Assembly (NCBI RefSeq): GCF_019049255.1
Contig: NZ_JAGMUJ010000102.1
Span: 1 to 64,000 of the forward strand
Length of the DNA stretch: 64,000 bases
From: Streptomyces sp. AC558_RSS880
GTDB lineage: Bacteria; Actinomycetota; Actinomycetes; Streptomycetales; Streptomycetaceae
Direction of reading: 5' to 3'
Made by a program: the position numbers and the translations under genes. The notes beneath the pieces are model-generated. The model was given only the letters and a program-made list of their open reading frames with translations. It ran no database searches and had not been told where the DNA came from. The stretch's first letter is position 1. Each line of letters opens with the position of its first letter. Below, piece by piece: positions 1-9,900 of this stretch.

Positions 1-1393
1 CGGTGTCCGGCAGGCGGGCCGGCCGGCTGTCCTTGCGGGAGAAGTCGAAGGCGGAGGTCAGATCGCCGCAGATCGCCCGCCGCCACGGCGAGATGCCCGG
101 CTCGCGCACACCGAAGCGGCGCTCCATGAACCGGATGACCGAGGTGTGGTCGAACGTCTCCGAGCAGACGTAACCGCCCTTGCTCCACGGTGAGACGACC
201 AGCATCGGCACGCGCGGGCCGAGCCCGTAGAAGCCCTCGCGGTGGGTCGCGCTGCCCTCGAAGACGTCCAGGGAGACGTCGACGGTGGACCGGCCCTGCG
301 CGGCCGACTTCGGCGGCAGCGGCGGCACCACGTGGTCGAAGAAGCCGTCGTTCTCGTCGTACGTGATGAACAGGGCGGTCTTCGCCCAGACGGCCGGGTT
401 GGAGGTGAGCGCGTCCAGGACCTGGGAGATGTACCAGGCGCCGTAGTTGGACGGCCAGTTGGAGTGCTCGGAGAAGGCCTCGGGGGCGGCGATCCAGGAG
501 ATCTGCGGCAGCCGGCCGGCCTTGACGTCGGCGCGGAGCCGGTCGAAGTAGCCGTCGCCGTTCTTGACGTCGGTGCCGGTGCGGGCCTTGTCGTACCAGG
601 GGTCACCCGGCTCGGCGTCGCGGTATTTGTTGAAGTACAGCAGGGAGTTGTCGCCGTAGTTGCCGCGGTAGGCGTCGGAGATCCAGCCCCAGTGGCCGGC
701 CGCGTCCAGGCCGTCGCCGATGTCCTGGTAGATCTTCCAGGAGATCCCGGCCTCCTCCAGGCGCTCGGGGTACGTCGTCCAGTCGTAGCCGAGTTCGTCG
801 TTGCCGAGGACCGGGCCGCCGCCCTCGCCGTCGTTGCCGGTGTGGCCCGACCACATGTAGTAGCGGTTGGGGTCGGTGGAGCCGATGAAGGAGCAGTGGT
901 AGGCGTCGCAGACGGTGAAGGTGTCGGCGAGCGCGTAGTGGAAGGGGATGTCCTCGCGGGTCAGGTACGCCATGGTGGTGGTGCCCTTGGCGGGCAGCCA
1001 GCGGTCGTACTTGCCGTTGTTGTAGGCCTCCTGGCCGTCGGGCCAGCTGTGCGGCAGCCCCTCCAGGAACTGCATGCCGAGGTCGTCGGCCTCCGGGTGG
1101 AAGGGCAGGACCTCCGTGCCGTCGGCCTTGGTCTGGTGCCACACCGACCTGCCGCCGTCCAGGGTCACCGGGTGCGGGTCGCCGAAGCCGCGGACGCCGC
1201 GCAGCCTGCCGAAGTAGTGGTCGAAGGAGCGGTTCTCCTGCATCAGGACGACGATGTGCTCGACGTCCTCGATCGACCCCGAGCGGTGGTTGGCCGGGAG
1301 CGCGGCGGCCCGCTCGATGCTCGCGGAGAGCGCGCTGAACGCCGTGGTGGCGCCCGCGAGTTGGAGGAATCGGCGCCGGTTGACTTCGGGCAT
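1..1393 (-). CDS. Secreted phosphocholine-type phospholipase C, 3' end outside window
   Basis: Hydrolyses phospholipids outside the cell, releasing phosphorylated head groups. The 464 visible residues begin with a twin-arginine signal (NRRRFLQ at residues 5-11, followed by an Ala-rich hydrophobic stretch). Next comes the bacterial phospholipase C/acid phosphatase AcpA core, with ENRSFDHYFG at about 53-62 and TYDENDGFFDH near residue 343, both metal/phosphate-site motifs of that family. Homologues have about 680 residues, so roughly a third, including C-terminal domains, lies left of the window. The ATG at 1393 is the only start that keeps the Tat signal in place. The gene follows the SWIM gene by 140 bp on the same strand and is probably transcribed separately. 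Phosphate control is common for this family, but I see no clear PHO box. Confidence 0.9.
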   Translation of the reverse strand, partial: MPEVNRRRFLQLAGATTAFSALSASIERAAALPANHRSGSIEDVEHIVVLMQENRSFDHYFGRLRGVRGFGDPHPVTLDGGRSVWHQTKADGTEVLPFHPEADDLGMQFLEGLPHSWPDGQEAYNNGKYDRWLPAKGTTTMAYLTREDIPFHYALADTFTVCDAYHCSFIGSTDPNRYYMWSGHTGNDGEGGGPVLGNDELGYDWTTYPERLEEAGISWKIYQDIGDGLDAAGHWGWISDAYRGNYGDNSLLYFNKYRDAEPGDPWYDKARTGTDVKNGDGYFDRLRADVKAGRLPQISWIAAPEAFSEHSNWPSNYGAWYISQVLDALTSNPAVWAKTALFITYDENDGFFDHVVPPLPPKSAAQGRSTVDVSLDVFEGSATHREGFYGLGPRVPMLVVSPWSKGGYVCSETFDHTSVIRFMERRFGVREPGISPWRRAICGDLTSAFDFSRKDSRPARLPDT

Positions 1394-1533
1394 GGATGAG
1401 GGCCTCTCGTGCGGTGCCGGATGCTGAGGGGGTGCGCGCGAAAGGAGTGTTCCAGGAGCAGCGAACGTCGGGGAAGGGCGTGGTGGCGCCTGCGTGAAGG
1501 TCGTCGGTACGTGAGGTGTGCCGGCTGCACGCC

Positions 1534-3378
1534 CTAGCCGCGCCAGAACTTCCGGCGCAGGGCCGCTTCGGCGCCGGCGAGGTAGACGGCCGTGGCGAGC
1601 CACTGGGCGGGGTAGCGGTCCTGGTCGTCGGCGGCGAGGCGGCCGAAGGCGTCGCGGGTGCGGTGCGCGGCCACCGCGCCGAGCGTGACGGCCAGCTCCG
1701 CGCCGGTGACGAACCCACTGCGGCGCAGGGCGGCCGCGTGGCCGTGCCGGTCGTTGTCGCGCGAGGGTTCGGCAGCGGCCCGGCGTCCGCCGGCGACGGC
1801 CAGTTCGACCAGTCGGCGGACGCGCCAGAGCGGCGGGTCGTCCGCGGTGGCGGCCGTGGGGACGGGCTCGAACGGACGGGGAAGGTCCGGCGGGAAGTGG
1901 TCGTCCCGGAGGTGGTCGTAGCCGAGATCGGCGCGGCCCTGCCAGTCGTCCGGCAGCCACAGGGTCGCCCCGGTGCCGGGCACCGGGGCGACGGCGAGCG
2001 GGCGGAGGGTCGTGACCCGGTCGGGGTCGAGGCGTCCGACGACCCGGATCCGCAGCCCGGGGTGCTCACCCAGGCGCCGCAGGTTCGCGGTGTGGGCGAG
2101 GAAAGGATGGCGGTGCGCGGGGGCCAGCCGGACCGGCCCGTCCCCCCGCCCCGGCAGTACGCGGACCAGCAGGTCCTCGCCGCCGGTGGCGGCGACCTCC
2201 ACGTCGCGGACGGTCAGTGACCCGGTGTGCCCGGCTCCGCCGGGGTCCGGCGGGGTCCAGGGCCGTCCGGCGGCGAAGGCGGCGCGGACGCCCGGCTCCG
2301 GCAGCAGACGGCCGTCCGGGGCGACGACCGCTCCGGTGACGATCAGACCCCCGCGCGACACCCGGAAGTGGTCGCTCAGGAAGGACCGGACGGCGACGTG
2401 GGCGGTACCGGCCCGGCGGGCGCGGGCGGGGCCGCCGGGCTTGACGTCGGGGAGCGTGTACCCGTGGCCGTCGTCGTCGACGAGGTGGGTGACCACCCCG
2501 CCGAGGCCGTCCGGTCCGATCACCGGTTCGCGGCAGACGCCGTACAGCCGCAGCGGCCCGTCGGGGCGGTGGTGGCGGCGGACGGCACCGATGAGCTCCG
2601 GATCGGGGTCGGCGGACCTCAGGCGGTGGGTGACGAGGAGGAGTTCGCGCAGGGTGTCGGCCAGCACGGTGAGGGCGCGGGGACGGTACGGGTCGCGCTC
2701 GTCGCGCAGGTGGCGGACGACGTCCAGGGCGGCGGCCTCCGCACGGTGGAGACCCGTGAGGCGAGCGGTGTGGGCGGCGCGCAGCAACTCCGCCTGAAGG
2801 ACCGCTCCGGCCCCGGCCGTTCCGGCGGACAGCACGGCTGCCGCCGCCGTCCAGAGCCCGGAGGCCGCCCGTATCCGGTCGGCGGAGGGGACGTGGACGG
2901 ACCGGCGCCCCGGACCGGCGGGCGTCTCCGTCCCGGCACCGGGACGGCCGGGGGCGGCCGGGGAGCCGCTGGCGGCGGGACGGTCCCGTCCAACGGGCCG
3001 GGCCCGGTCCGCCGGACCGTCCGCAGGCGCCGGACCGTCTGCGGCCGACGCGGCGTCCGCGGCCGACGCGGCGTCCGCGGGCGCCGCGTCGGCGACCGGG
3101 CAGGCGCCCAGTACCGCCGCCAGGTGCAGGCAGCGCGGGGCCAGCAGGCAGGTGCAGTGGGCCTGGCCGGGGTCGGTGACGGTGCCGGACGGGCCGGGGG
3201 TCAGGGTCACCCGGGCGTCCTCGCCGCAGCGGACGCGGACGGTGCCGTCCCCGGTGGTGACCGGTGTGCCGGCCAGGGCTTCGACGGCCGCGTCCAGTCT
3301 GCCGCGGAGCCGTGTGGTGAGGCTCTCCACCGCGGAGGCGAACACCTCCGGTGCGACGGGTGGGAGGGAAGGGCTCAT
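1534..3378 (-). CDS. SWIM zinc-finger protein
   Basis: A 614-residue protein with a SWIM zinc motif at C75-x-C77...C83-x-H85 near the N-terminus. A low-complexity Ala/Asp/Gly/Pro stretch follows (about 95-130), then a long C-terminal region of unknown function ending in a Trp/Arg-rich tail. SWIM domains bind DNA or proteins; in this gene context the role is unknown. The ATG at 3378 overlaps the stop of the vWA gene (ATGA), so the two are translationally coupled. It is the last gene of the leftward four-gene operon. In similar actinobacterial loci the SWIM gene accompanies a MoxR ATPase, a vWA protein and DUF5682/DUF4132 proteins. The open frame continues far upstream of 3378, but that part has no coding character and lies over the vWA gene. 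Confidence 0.85.
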   Translation of the reverse strand: MSPSLPPVAPEVFASAVESLTTRLRGRLDAAVEALAGTPVTTGDGTVRVRCGEDARVTLTPGPSGTVTDPGQAHCTCLLAPRCLHLAAVLGACPVADAAPADAASAADAASAADGPAPADGPADRARPVGRDRPAASGSPAAPGRPGAGTETPAGPGRRSVHVPSADRIRAASGLWTAAAAVLSAGTAGAGAVLQAELLRAAHTARLTGLHRAEAAALDVVRHLRDERDPYRPRALTVLADTLRELLLVTHRLRSADPDPELIGAVRRHHRPDGPLRLYGVCREPVIGPDGLGGVVTHLVDDDGHGYTLPDVKPGGPARARRAGTAHVAVRSFLSDHFRVSRGGLIVTGAVVAPDGRLLPEPGVRAAFAAGRPWTPPDPGGAGHTGSLTVRDVEVAATGGEDLLVRVLPGRGDGPVRLAPAHRHPFLAHTANLRRLGEHPGLRIRVVGRLDPDRVTTLRPLAVAPVPGTGATLWLPDDWQGRADLGYDHLRDDHFPPDLPRPFEPVPTAATADDPPLWRVRRLVELAVAGGRRAAAEPSRDNDRHGHAAALRRSGFVTGAELAVTLGAVAAHRTRDAFGRLAADDQDRYPAQWLATAVYLAGAEAALRRKFWRG

Positions 3379-6300
3379 CGGGTCGCTCCGCGGAGGCGCT
3401 CGCCCACCCAGCGGGCGAGCGAGAGGGGGCTGAGGGCGGCCACCGGCATTCCGGCCGCGACGAGTCGCCGCGCGACCGGTACCGAGTAGCGGGGGGTTCC
3501 GTCGCCGTTCAGGGCGGCGCAGCCCAGCAGGTGGACACCGGAGGAGACCAGGGACCCGACCTCGGCCAGCAGACCGTCGACCGCGCCGCCCTCCTCGAAG
3601 TCGCTGACGACCACCATCAGGGTGCGGTTCGGCACCGTCACCAGGGTGCGGGCGTGCGCGAGACCGGCCGCGATGTGCGTGCCGCCGCCGACCTTCACCT
3701 CGAGCAGCAGGGAGAGCGGGTCGTCGATCCGGTCGGTGAGGTCGACGACCTGCGTGCTGAAGGTGAGGAAGTGGGCGGAGAGCATGGGTGCGCCGCCGAG
3801 CACGGCGGCGGTCAGCGCCGACCAGACGACCGAGGACTCCATGGATCCGGACACGTCGACGACGAGGATCAGCCGCCAGTCGCTCTGCCGGGCGGCGCGG
3901 GTCCTGAAGACCGGCCGTTCGGGGACGATCCGGACGGTGCCGTCCTCCAGGCGGCGGCTGTGGACGAGGTTGGCCCGCAGGGTACGGGGCAGGTCGAGCC
4001 GGCCGCCGGGGCGCCGGGAGGGGCGCGGTGTGGTGAGGCCGGTCAGTGCGGGGCGCAGCCGGGTGGCGAGTTCCCGGGTGAGTTCCTCGACCAGCCGTTT
4101 GACCAGTGGCCGGAGGCGGGCGATCCGCTGTTCGGGCATTCCCCTGGCGAGCGACAGCACGGCGGACAGCAGCTCCACGGAAGGGCGTACCGAGTCCGGG
4201 TCGAGGTGGTCGATCACGTCCGTACGGCCCTTGGCCGCGGCGCGTCCCAGGACTTCCTCCCGGATGTCCGGGCCGAAGAGCGCTTCGAGGTCCTCGGCCC
4301 AGTGCCGGGCGCTGGGGTAACTCGGGCCCTGGCCGGCGGTGAGCGCGTCCGTGTCGCCGTCGTGGTCCGGAACCGCCTCCCCCGCCGTCTCCTCCGCGCC
4401 GTCGTCCGCGCCGTCGTCCCCGGTCGGTCCCTCCGCTCCGAACAGCTCGTCCAGCGCCCGGGCGTACGGCACCAGGCCCGGGGGGAGTTTCGCCGTCTCG
4501 CGGCCGAGCAGCAGCCGCCAGCGGTCGGCGGGGCCGAGCCGTCGTGGCTCGCGCTCCGTGTCGTCGCCGGGCACCGGCCCGTTCACCGCGCGTCCCGGCC
4601 CGTCCGGGGCGGGGGTGTCCGTGGGCGGAGGGCTCACCAGATCCGCCAGGCCCAGTTCGTTCAGCAGGGCGAGCCCTTCGTTGTCCGCCTCGGCCCACCG
4701 GCCGGCCAGTACGGCGGGCGCGGTGAGCCGGAGGTCGGGCCGGTCGCCGAGCCGGTCGGTCACGGCCGCCAGCAGCCGCCCCCGTCCCTCCGGGGTGAGC
4801 GCCTGGAAACCACCGCGCAGCGCGGGAAGCCGGTCGAGGAAGCCCCGGTCGTCCATGGTCTCGACGCGCTCCAGCAGCGGGTCGAGGGAGGTGGGCAGGG
4901 ACGCGACCAGCGGCCCGGCGGCGACGAGCAGGCCGGTGAGCCGGCGCTCCAGCCGGTGCCGGCTGTCCGGTGCCGTCGCCGAGTCGATCCAGCCGGCGAG
5001 TCTTCCGCCCAGCAGCTTCGAGCTGTCGAGATCGAGCAGCACCCGGGCGGCCAGGGCCGCTCCCTGGACGAGCGGGGAACCGGTGCGCGCGAGGTCGTAC
5101 AACTCGCTGTCCAGGCGCAGCCCGAGCCGTTCCTCACCGCTGAGGACGGCCAGGTTCACGAGGGCGACGGCGTCCTCCGTCTCGTCGCTGCCGGCCAGCC
5201 CGGGCAGGGCACGGACGGCGGCTTCCAGCAGGAGGTCGCGGAGCGCCGCGGCCCGGAGGCGTGTCCGCTCGGTCGTACCGGGCAGGTGCTCCCTGCGTAT
5301 CGACTCCGACAGATCGACGCACCGCAGCAGTTCGGGGAGCGTGGCCGCCGCGGGCAGGACCCGCGCGGCCTGCGTGAGACAGTCGCCGACCAGGTCCGTC
5401 AGGGCGCACCGGGCCGCCGCCTCCAGCAGTCCGACGACCCGCGCCGGGGTGACTCCGCCGGACTCCGCCGCCCGGCGGTGGTTCTCGCGCAGGGTGCCCT
5501 CGGCCGCCTGGGCGGCGGTGACCCCTCGGACGCCCACCAGGTCGAGCCGGGCCGTGACCGACGGGGTCCAGGCCGCCCGCCAGCGTGTGGTGAGGGCGCT
5601 CCCCTCCCCCACGGCGGACACCTCGACCGGCTCCGCGTAGCCCACCCCGCACTCCTTGAGCCGCTGGAGCAGGATCTCGCGCCGGGCGTCGAGGGCGGAG
5701 CGCAGCGGCGAGAGCCGGACCTCCCGGCTGCCGGTGCTGCCCGGTCCCGGCAGCCGGAGCGAGGCGAGCTCCGCCTCCACCCAGGGCCCGAGACCGGACC
5801 GGGGTGTGCCGGGGGCGAGCCGGCCGCGGCCCGTGCCGACCAGCACCGTCTCCAGGACCCGGCCGGGTGGTGGTCCCCCCTGGCCCAGTACGGACGTCAC
5901 CGCCTCCAGGAGTTCGCTCCGGCCGGGCGCCGGAAGACCGCGCAGGGTGCCGAGGTCACAGGCCAGCCGCAGGGTCTCGATCGCCTCGCCGGTGCCCGCG
6001 GTATAACCGGCCGCGCGGATCTCCCGGCACAGTTCGGTGACGACGCGCGCGGCGGCGTCGTGCGTCCGGCCGGGATCGCCACCGGCCTCGAGCACCGCCT
6101 GCTGCCAGCGCGGGTCGTGGATGCCGGCCGGGTATCCGGAGCGGGGGTCCAGCAGGGCGAAGGCGTACGGCACGAGGGAGGTGACGACCGGGGAGCCCCC
6201 GTCGGCCGCCTCCCCCGCGGCCGTGGCCCCCGCGGCCCCGCCCCCGTCGGTCAGTCCGGGCGCGTGGAAGGCGCCGATCACCGCCGCGACCCGGCGCCCG

Positions 6301-6866
6301 CCGGCCCCGGCCGCCGCGACGACCCGGCGCATGTGTGCCTCCCGGACGAGGTCGACGGCCGCGATGCCGCCGCGGGCCGCCCGGTCCCGGCGCGCGGCCC
6401 GGCCGAAGCCGAGGGCGGCGCGGCGCACGGCGTCGGGAGCGCTGCCGGGGGCGAGCGCCTCCACGGTGCGGTCCCACAGGTCGTCCGTGGCCGGGCCTGC
6501 CGCTTCCGGGGCGGTCGTCCACTCCGGTGCCGTGAGGGGCAGGTCGCAGCAGATCACCTCCGCGCCCCGGTCCCGCGCCCAGCGGATCGCCGCCAGTTCC
6601 GGGGAGAAGTCGGCGAGGGGGTACAGGCGCAGCCGTCCGTCCTCGTACGCGCCGGCCAGGGCCACCGGCGCCGTGGTACGCGGATCGGAGAGGTACGGCA
6701 GCCAGGGCTGGAAGTCGGCCGGCAGTTCGACGCAGACGGCCTCGGCGTCCGCGGCGTCCAGCAGCCGGGGCACGGCGACGGCCAGTGCGGGACTGTGGTG
6801 CCGTACGCCGATCAGGTACGGCCGCGTGCGGGCCGCCAGTGCGGCCACCTCTGCTCTTGCGGTCAT
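3375..6866 (-). CDS. Fused DUF5682-like and vWA (CoxE-type) protein
   Basis: A 1,163-residue two-part protein. The N-terminal part has GVRHHSPA (20-27), CVELPA (45-50) and VIGAFHAPG (near 200). This pattern resembles TraB/ChaN/EreA-like folds and matches what I recall of DUF5682. The C-terminal about 180 residues form a von Willebrand A domain with a complete metal site: DVSGSM near 1000, the Thr of GGGTH near 1060 and SDFEEGG near 1088. vWA domains in such loci normally partner a MoxR-type AAA+ ATPase and work in protein remodelling. In many genomes the DUF5682 and vWA parts are separate genes, so the fusion is noteworthy. The ATG at 6866 gives the GVRHHSP motif its usual distance from the start. 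The 64-bp gap to the giant gene upstream and the 4-bp overlap with the SWIM gene indicate one operon. Confidence 0.8.
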   Translation of the reverse strand: MTARAEVAALAARTRPYLIGVRHHSPALAVAVPRLLDAADAEAVCVELPADFQPWLPYLSDPRTTAPVALAGAYEDGRLRLYPLADFSPELAAIRWARDRGAEVICCDLPLTAPEWTTAPEAAGPATDDLWDRTVEALAPGSAPDAVRRAALGFGRAARRDRAARGGIAAVDLVREAHMRRVVAAAGAGGRRVAAVIGAFHAPGLTDGGGAAGATAAGEAADGGSPVVTSLVPYAFALLDPRSGYPAGIHDPRWQQAVLEAGGDPGRTHDAAARVVTELCREIRAAGYTAGTGEAIETLRLACDLGTLRGLPAPGRSELLEAVTSVLGQGGPPPGRVLETVLVGTGRGRLAPGTPRSGLGPWVEAELASLRLPGPGSTGSREVRLSPLRSALDARREILLQRLKECGVGYAEPVEVSAVGEGSALTTRWRAAWTPSVTARLDLVGVRGVTAAQAAEGTLRENHRRAAESGGVTPARVVGLLEAAARCALTDLVGDCLTQAARVLPAAATLPELLRCVDLSESIRREHLPGTTERTRLRAAALRDLLLEAAVRALPGLAGSDETEDAVALVNLAVLSGEERLGLRLDSELYDLARTGSPLVQGAALAARVLLDLDSSKLLGGRLAGWIDSATAPDSRHRLERRLTGLLVAAGPLVASLPTSLDPLLERVETMDDRGFLDRLPALRGGFQALTPEGRGRLLAAVTDRLGDRPDLRLTAPAVLAGRWAEADNEGLALLNELGLADLVSPPPTDTPAPDGPGRAVNGPVPGDDTEREPRRLGPADRWRLLLGRETAKLPPGLVPYARALDELFGAEGPTGDDGADDGAEETAGEAVPDHDGDTDALTAGQGPSYPSARHWAEDLEALFGPDIREEVLGRAAAKGRTDVIDHLDPDSVRPSVELLSAVLSLARGMPEQRIARLRPLVKRLVEELTRELATRLRPALTGLTTPRPSRRPGGRLDLPRTLRANLVHSRRLEDGTVRIVPERPVFRTRAARQSDWRLILVVDVSGSMESSVVWSALTAAVLGGAPMLSAHFLTFSTQVVDLTDRIDDPLSLLLEVKVGGGTHIAAGLAHARTLVTVPNRTLMVVVSDFEEGGAVDGLLAEVGSLVSSGVHLLGCAALNGDGTPRYSVPVARRLVAAGMPVAALSPLSLARWVGERLRGATR

Positions 6867-6930
6867 GGGTCCAGGGAAGCGGTTCGGCGGGGACGGCCGT
6901 ACGGGACGGCCGTCCCCCTTCGTGCGGAAC

Positions 6931-9900
6931 TCAGCGACGGCGCTTCCGCGGTCGCGGCACCTCCAGTTCCTCCAGCTGCGGCTCGTCCCCGTCCTGGACC
7001 CGCCGCCAGGCCTCGCGGTAGAGGCCGGCGACGGGCCGGGTGGGTACGACGACGCCCAGTACGGGGCTCTCACCGTCGAGCAGGTCGTACATCGGCAGCT
7101 TCCACCGCTCCAGCGGCAGGTGCGGATTGGCGAACCGGGTCCAACCGCCGGGCAGGAACAGCGAACGTCCGGCCTTGGAGCGGTTGCCCTCGACCACGAG
7201 GTCGGTGGCCGCGAGTTCGGCGCGGGCGGCGCGGAGTCGGGCCGTTCCGCCGCGCTGCTTCCCCCAGCCGGTCCAGCGCGCGGTGTTGCGGTCGGTGGGG
7301 TCCGGCATCGCGAGCAGCATCAGGTAGAGGACGGCGGCGTCCTCGCCGATGCCGTACCGCTCGGCCACCTCGCCGACCAGGTCGGGCACGGACCGGGCCG
7401 GGTCCTGCGGCCACCACAGCCCGTCCGCGTCGCGCTCGCCCGCCACCGGGTTCCCGGGGTCGGCGAGCAGCTCGGCGAAGAGCCGGTCGTGGACCAGGCG
7501 CAGAGCCCTCTCGACGAGGGTCGGCCGTTGGCCGGGGAACAGCGCCGCCATGTGAGGGTCGTTCCCTGCCGGGTCGAGCAGGGCGGTCCGGAGGGCGGCG
7601 TAGGGCATGGAGCTCGCGACGCCCAGCACGACCGCGCCGTAGCGCTCGAAGCCGTCGCCGGTCTCCGTGGGGTCGCCGGCGGCCAGGCGGTACGCCTCCA
7701 GGTCGATTCCCCCGCCGAGTGCGAGCAGCAGTCCCGGATGAGCCAGCCGGTCGCGTATCGCGGTCAGCACTCCGGGCAGGACGGCACGGATCGGGTCGCC
7801 GGACGGAAGGCGGTGGGCCAGCCACGCGGCCAGGGGCACCGCTGTCTTCAGGGCACTCTCGTCGAAGCCGACCGTGCCCTCGGCGGATTCGGGACGGTAG
7901 CGGCCCGTCGTCCAGGTCAGGTCCCGGCTCAGCCGTGGTTCGGCGCTCACGTCGAGGAAGCCGCGCAGTGCCTCGCCCGGTGCCCATCCCTGTGGCTCCA
8001 CGCTGCGGACGGCGTCGTGGAGCACGCCCTCGGGGACGGGAGCGCGCCGGCCCAGCCGCTCGTTCCAGACCTCGGCCGCCGCGGCCACGTCGGGGCCGTC
8101 CGTCCACAGCCGGGACGGCTCGGTGGGCAGCAGCGCCGCCACGACGGCCCGCAGGGCGCCGATGCCGAGGGACCTCAACTCGTCCTTGGCGATGCGGGCG
8201 TCGGCCGACTTCACACCGATCACCTTCAGGGTCGCGGAGGGCACGGCCTCGCGCTTGTCGTCGATCTGCGGCATACCGGCGAGCACCAGCCGGGCCGTGG
8301 TCGGGGTGAGGCCCGTGAGCCGGGCGAACTCCTCGGCGGCCTCGGGGCGCCAGGGTGCCGGGCCGCGCTCGGCGAGTTCGGCCCGGAAGGCGGCGACCCA
8401 GCCGGGGGCCCGGGTCGGTTCCGGGACGAACGGTTCGTCGGAAACCGGTGTGTAGGGGGCGGGCGTCTCGAACCGGCCGGACGGGTCGTGGTAGGCCGCG
8501 CCGTAGTGCCGGCCGCGGATCTCGTGGTGGCCGTACGGGTGGACGAACCGGTACCAGTCGTCGGGGAAGACGAGGAACGCGCCCCCGCCCAGGTCGAGGA
8601 CGGTCTCGTCCGTGTAGCCCTGCACGGCGTCGGGCCCCTCGAACAGGCTGGTTTCCAGACACAGCCGGACGCGGCGCCAGTGGCGGGGGTCCAGCTCCGT
8701 CAGTTCCCGCGCGTCCAGTTCCTCGAGGAAGGTGTCCAGCGCCTGCCGGTGTTCCTCCACGGTGGACTCCGAGGCGGCCCGCAGTGCCAGTACGGCGGGC
8801 AGTTCGGGCAGGGCCAGCCCGTTCAGGTGCTCCAGCGGTCCCTGCCTGGGCAGGGACAGGTGCACGCTGCCCGCGGCGGCCGGCTCGGCCAGGCCCTTCA
8901 TCGACCGGGAGAGCAGGTGCGGCAGCTCGAAGAGGTTGTGCTGGAAGTCGTAGTACATGCGTGCGTCGCGCTCGGTCAGGCCGACGCCGTTCAGCGCCGA
9001 GGCGAGCAGGCGGTCGCCGAGCGCGGGGCGCGGCTCTTCCGGGGTGGCGCCCTCGATCTCCAGGTCGAGCCGGGCGCGCGCCGCGTCCAGGACGCGCTGC
9101 TGCTCGGCGGCGAACCGCACCACCCCGGTGATGCCCGCGCGCAGCGCCTCGTGGCCGACCTGCGGCAGGAGTGCGCGGACCAGGCCGCCCACCACGTCCC
9201 GGCCGTCCGTCTCCGCCCGCTCCTTCCCCTGCTCGTCGTCCTTCTCGGCTTCCAGCGCCGCCACGGCCCCCGTCAGAAGCGCCTCCGCGGTGTCCTCGCC
9301 GACCTGGCGGAGCGCGGCGGACCCCTGCGGATCGCGCGGCTGGAGGAGGTGCCAGTAGCGCAGGTGCGGAAGCAGGGCCGTACCCGCGTTGAAGGGGCCG
9401 GCCTTGCCGCCGTACCCGCTCTCGGCGACCAGCGTGCCGTCGGTGTCGAGCAGCCGGACCGTACGCGACTTGTGGATCACGGTCACCGGCCGGTCGGCGC
9501 CGGGGAACACCAGCGCGTGCTGCGGTTCCCCGTCCGCTCCGGGTGGCACGACGACCGAGCGTCCGGCCAGGTCCTCGCCCCGCCGCGAGCCGTCGGGGAG
9601 TGTCACCACACGCCAGCCGAGCACCCCGTCCACCGGGGCGCACACCGGCCCCGGTACGGCGGAGGGGGCGGGCAGCAGCCAGGCACTCCCCAGGGTGCTT
9701 CCCTCCGGAGCGGTGTGCAGGGCCCCGTCGATCCACTCCGGTGCTCCGGGCTCGCCCAGCGTGTCGCCGACCGGGTCGTACGCGCGCCAGGTGTACCGCC
9801 CGTCCTCTCCGTCCCCCCTGGCCCACACCCAGTACGACGTGCCGTCACTGATCACATGCCGCGTCCGCGGCACGTAGGCGTCTCCTCGGCGCAGCACCCC

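Noticed and set aside
3351..8309. A 1,652-codon open frame on the plus strand
   Set aside because: It lies wholly over the SWIM, vWA and giant genes on the minus strand; no ribosome site, protein is low-complexity Gly/Arg-rich, as expected for an antisense frame at high GC.
7070..9826. A 918-codon minus-strand frame
   Set aside because: Other frame of the giant gene; Arg/Pro/Gly-rich nonsense sequence.
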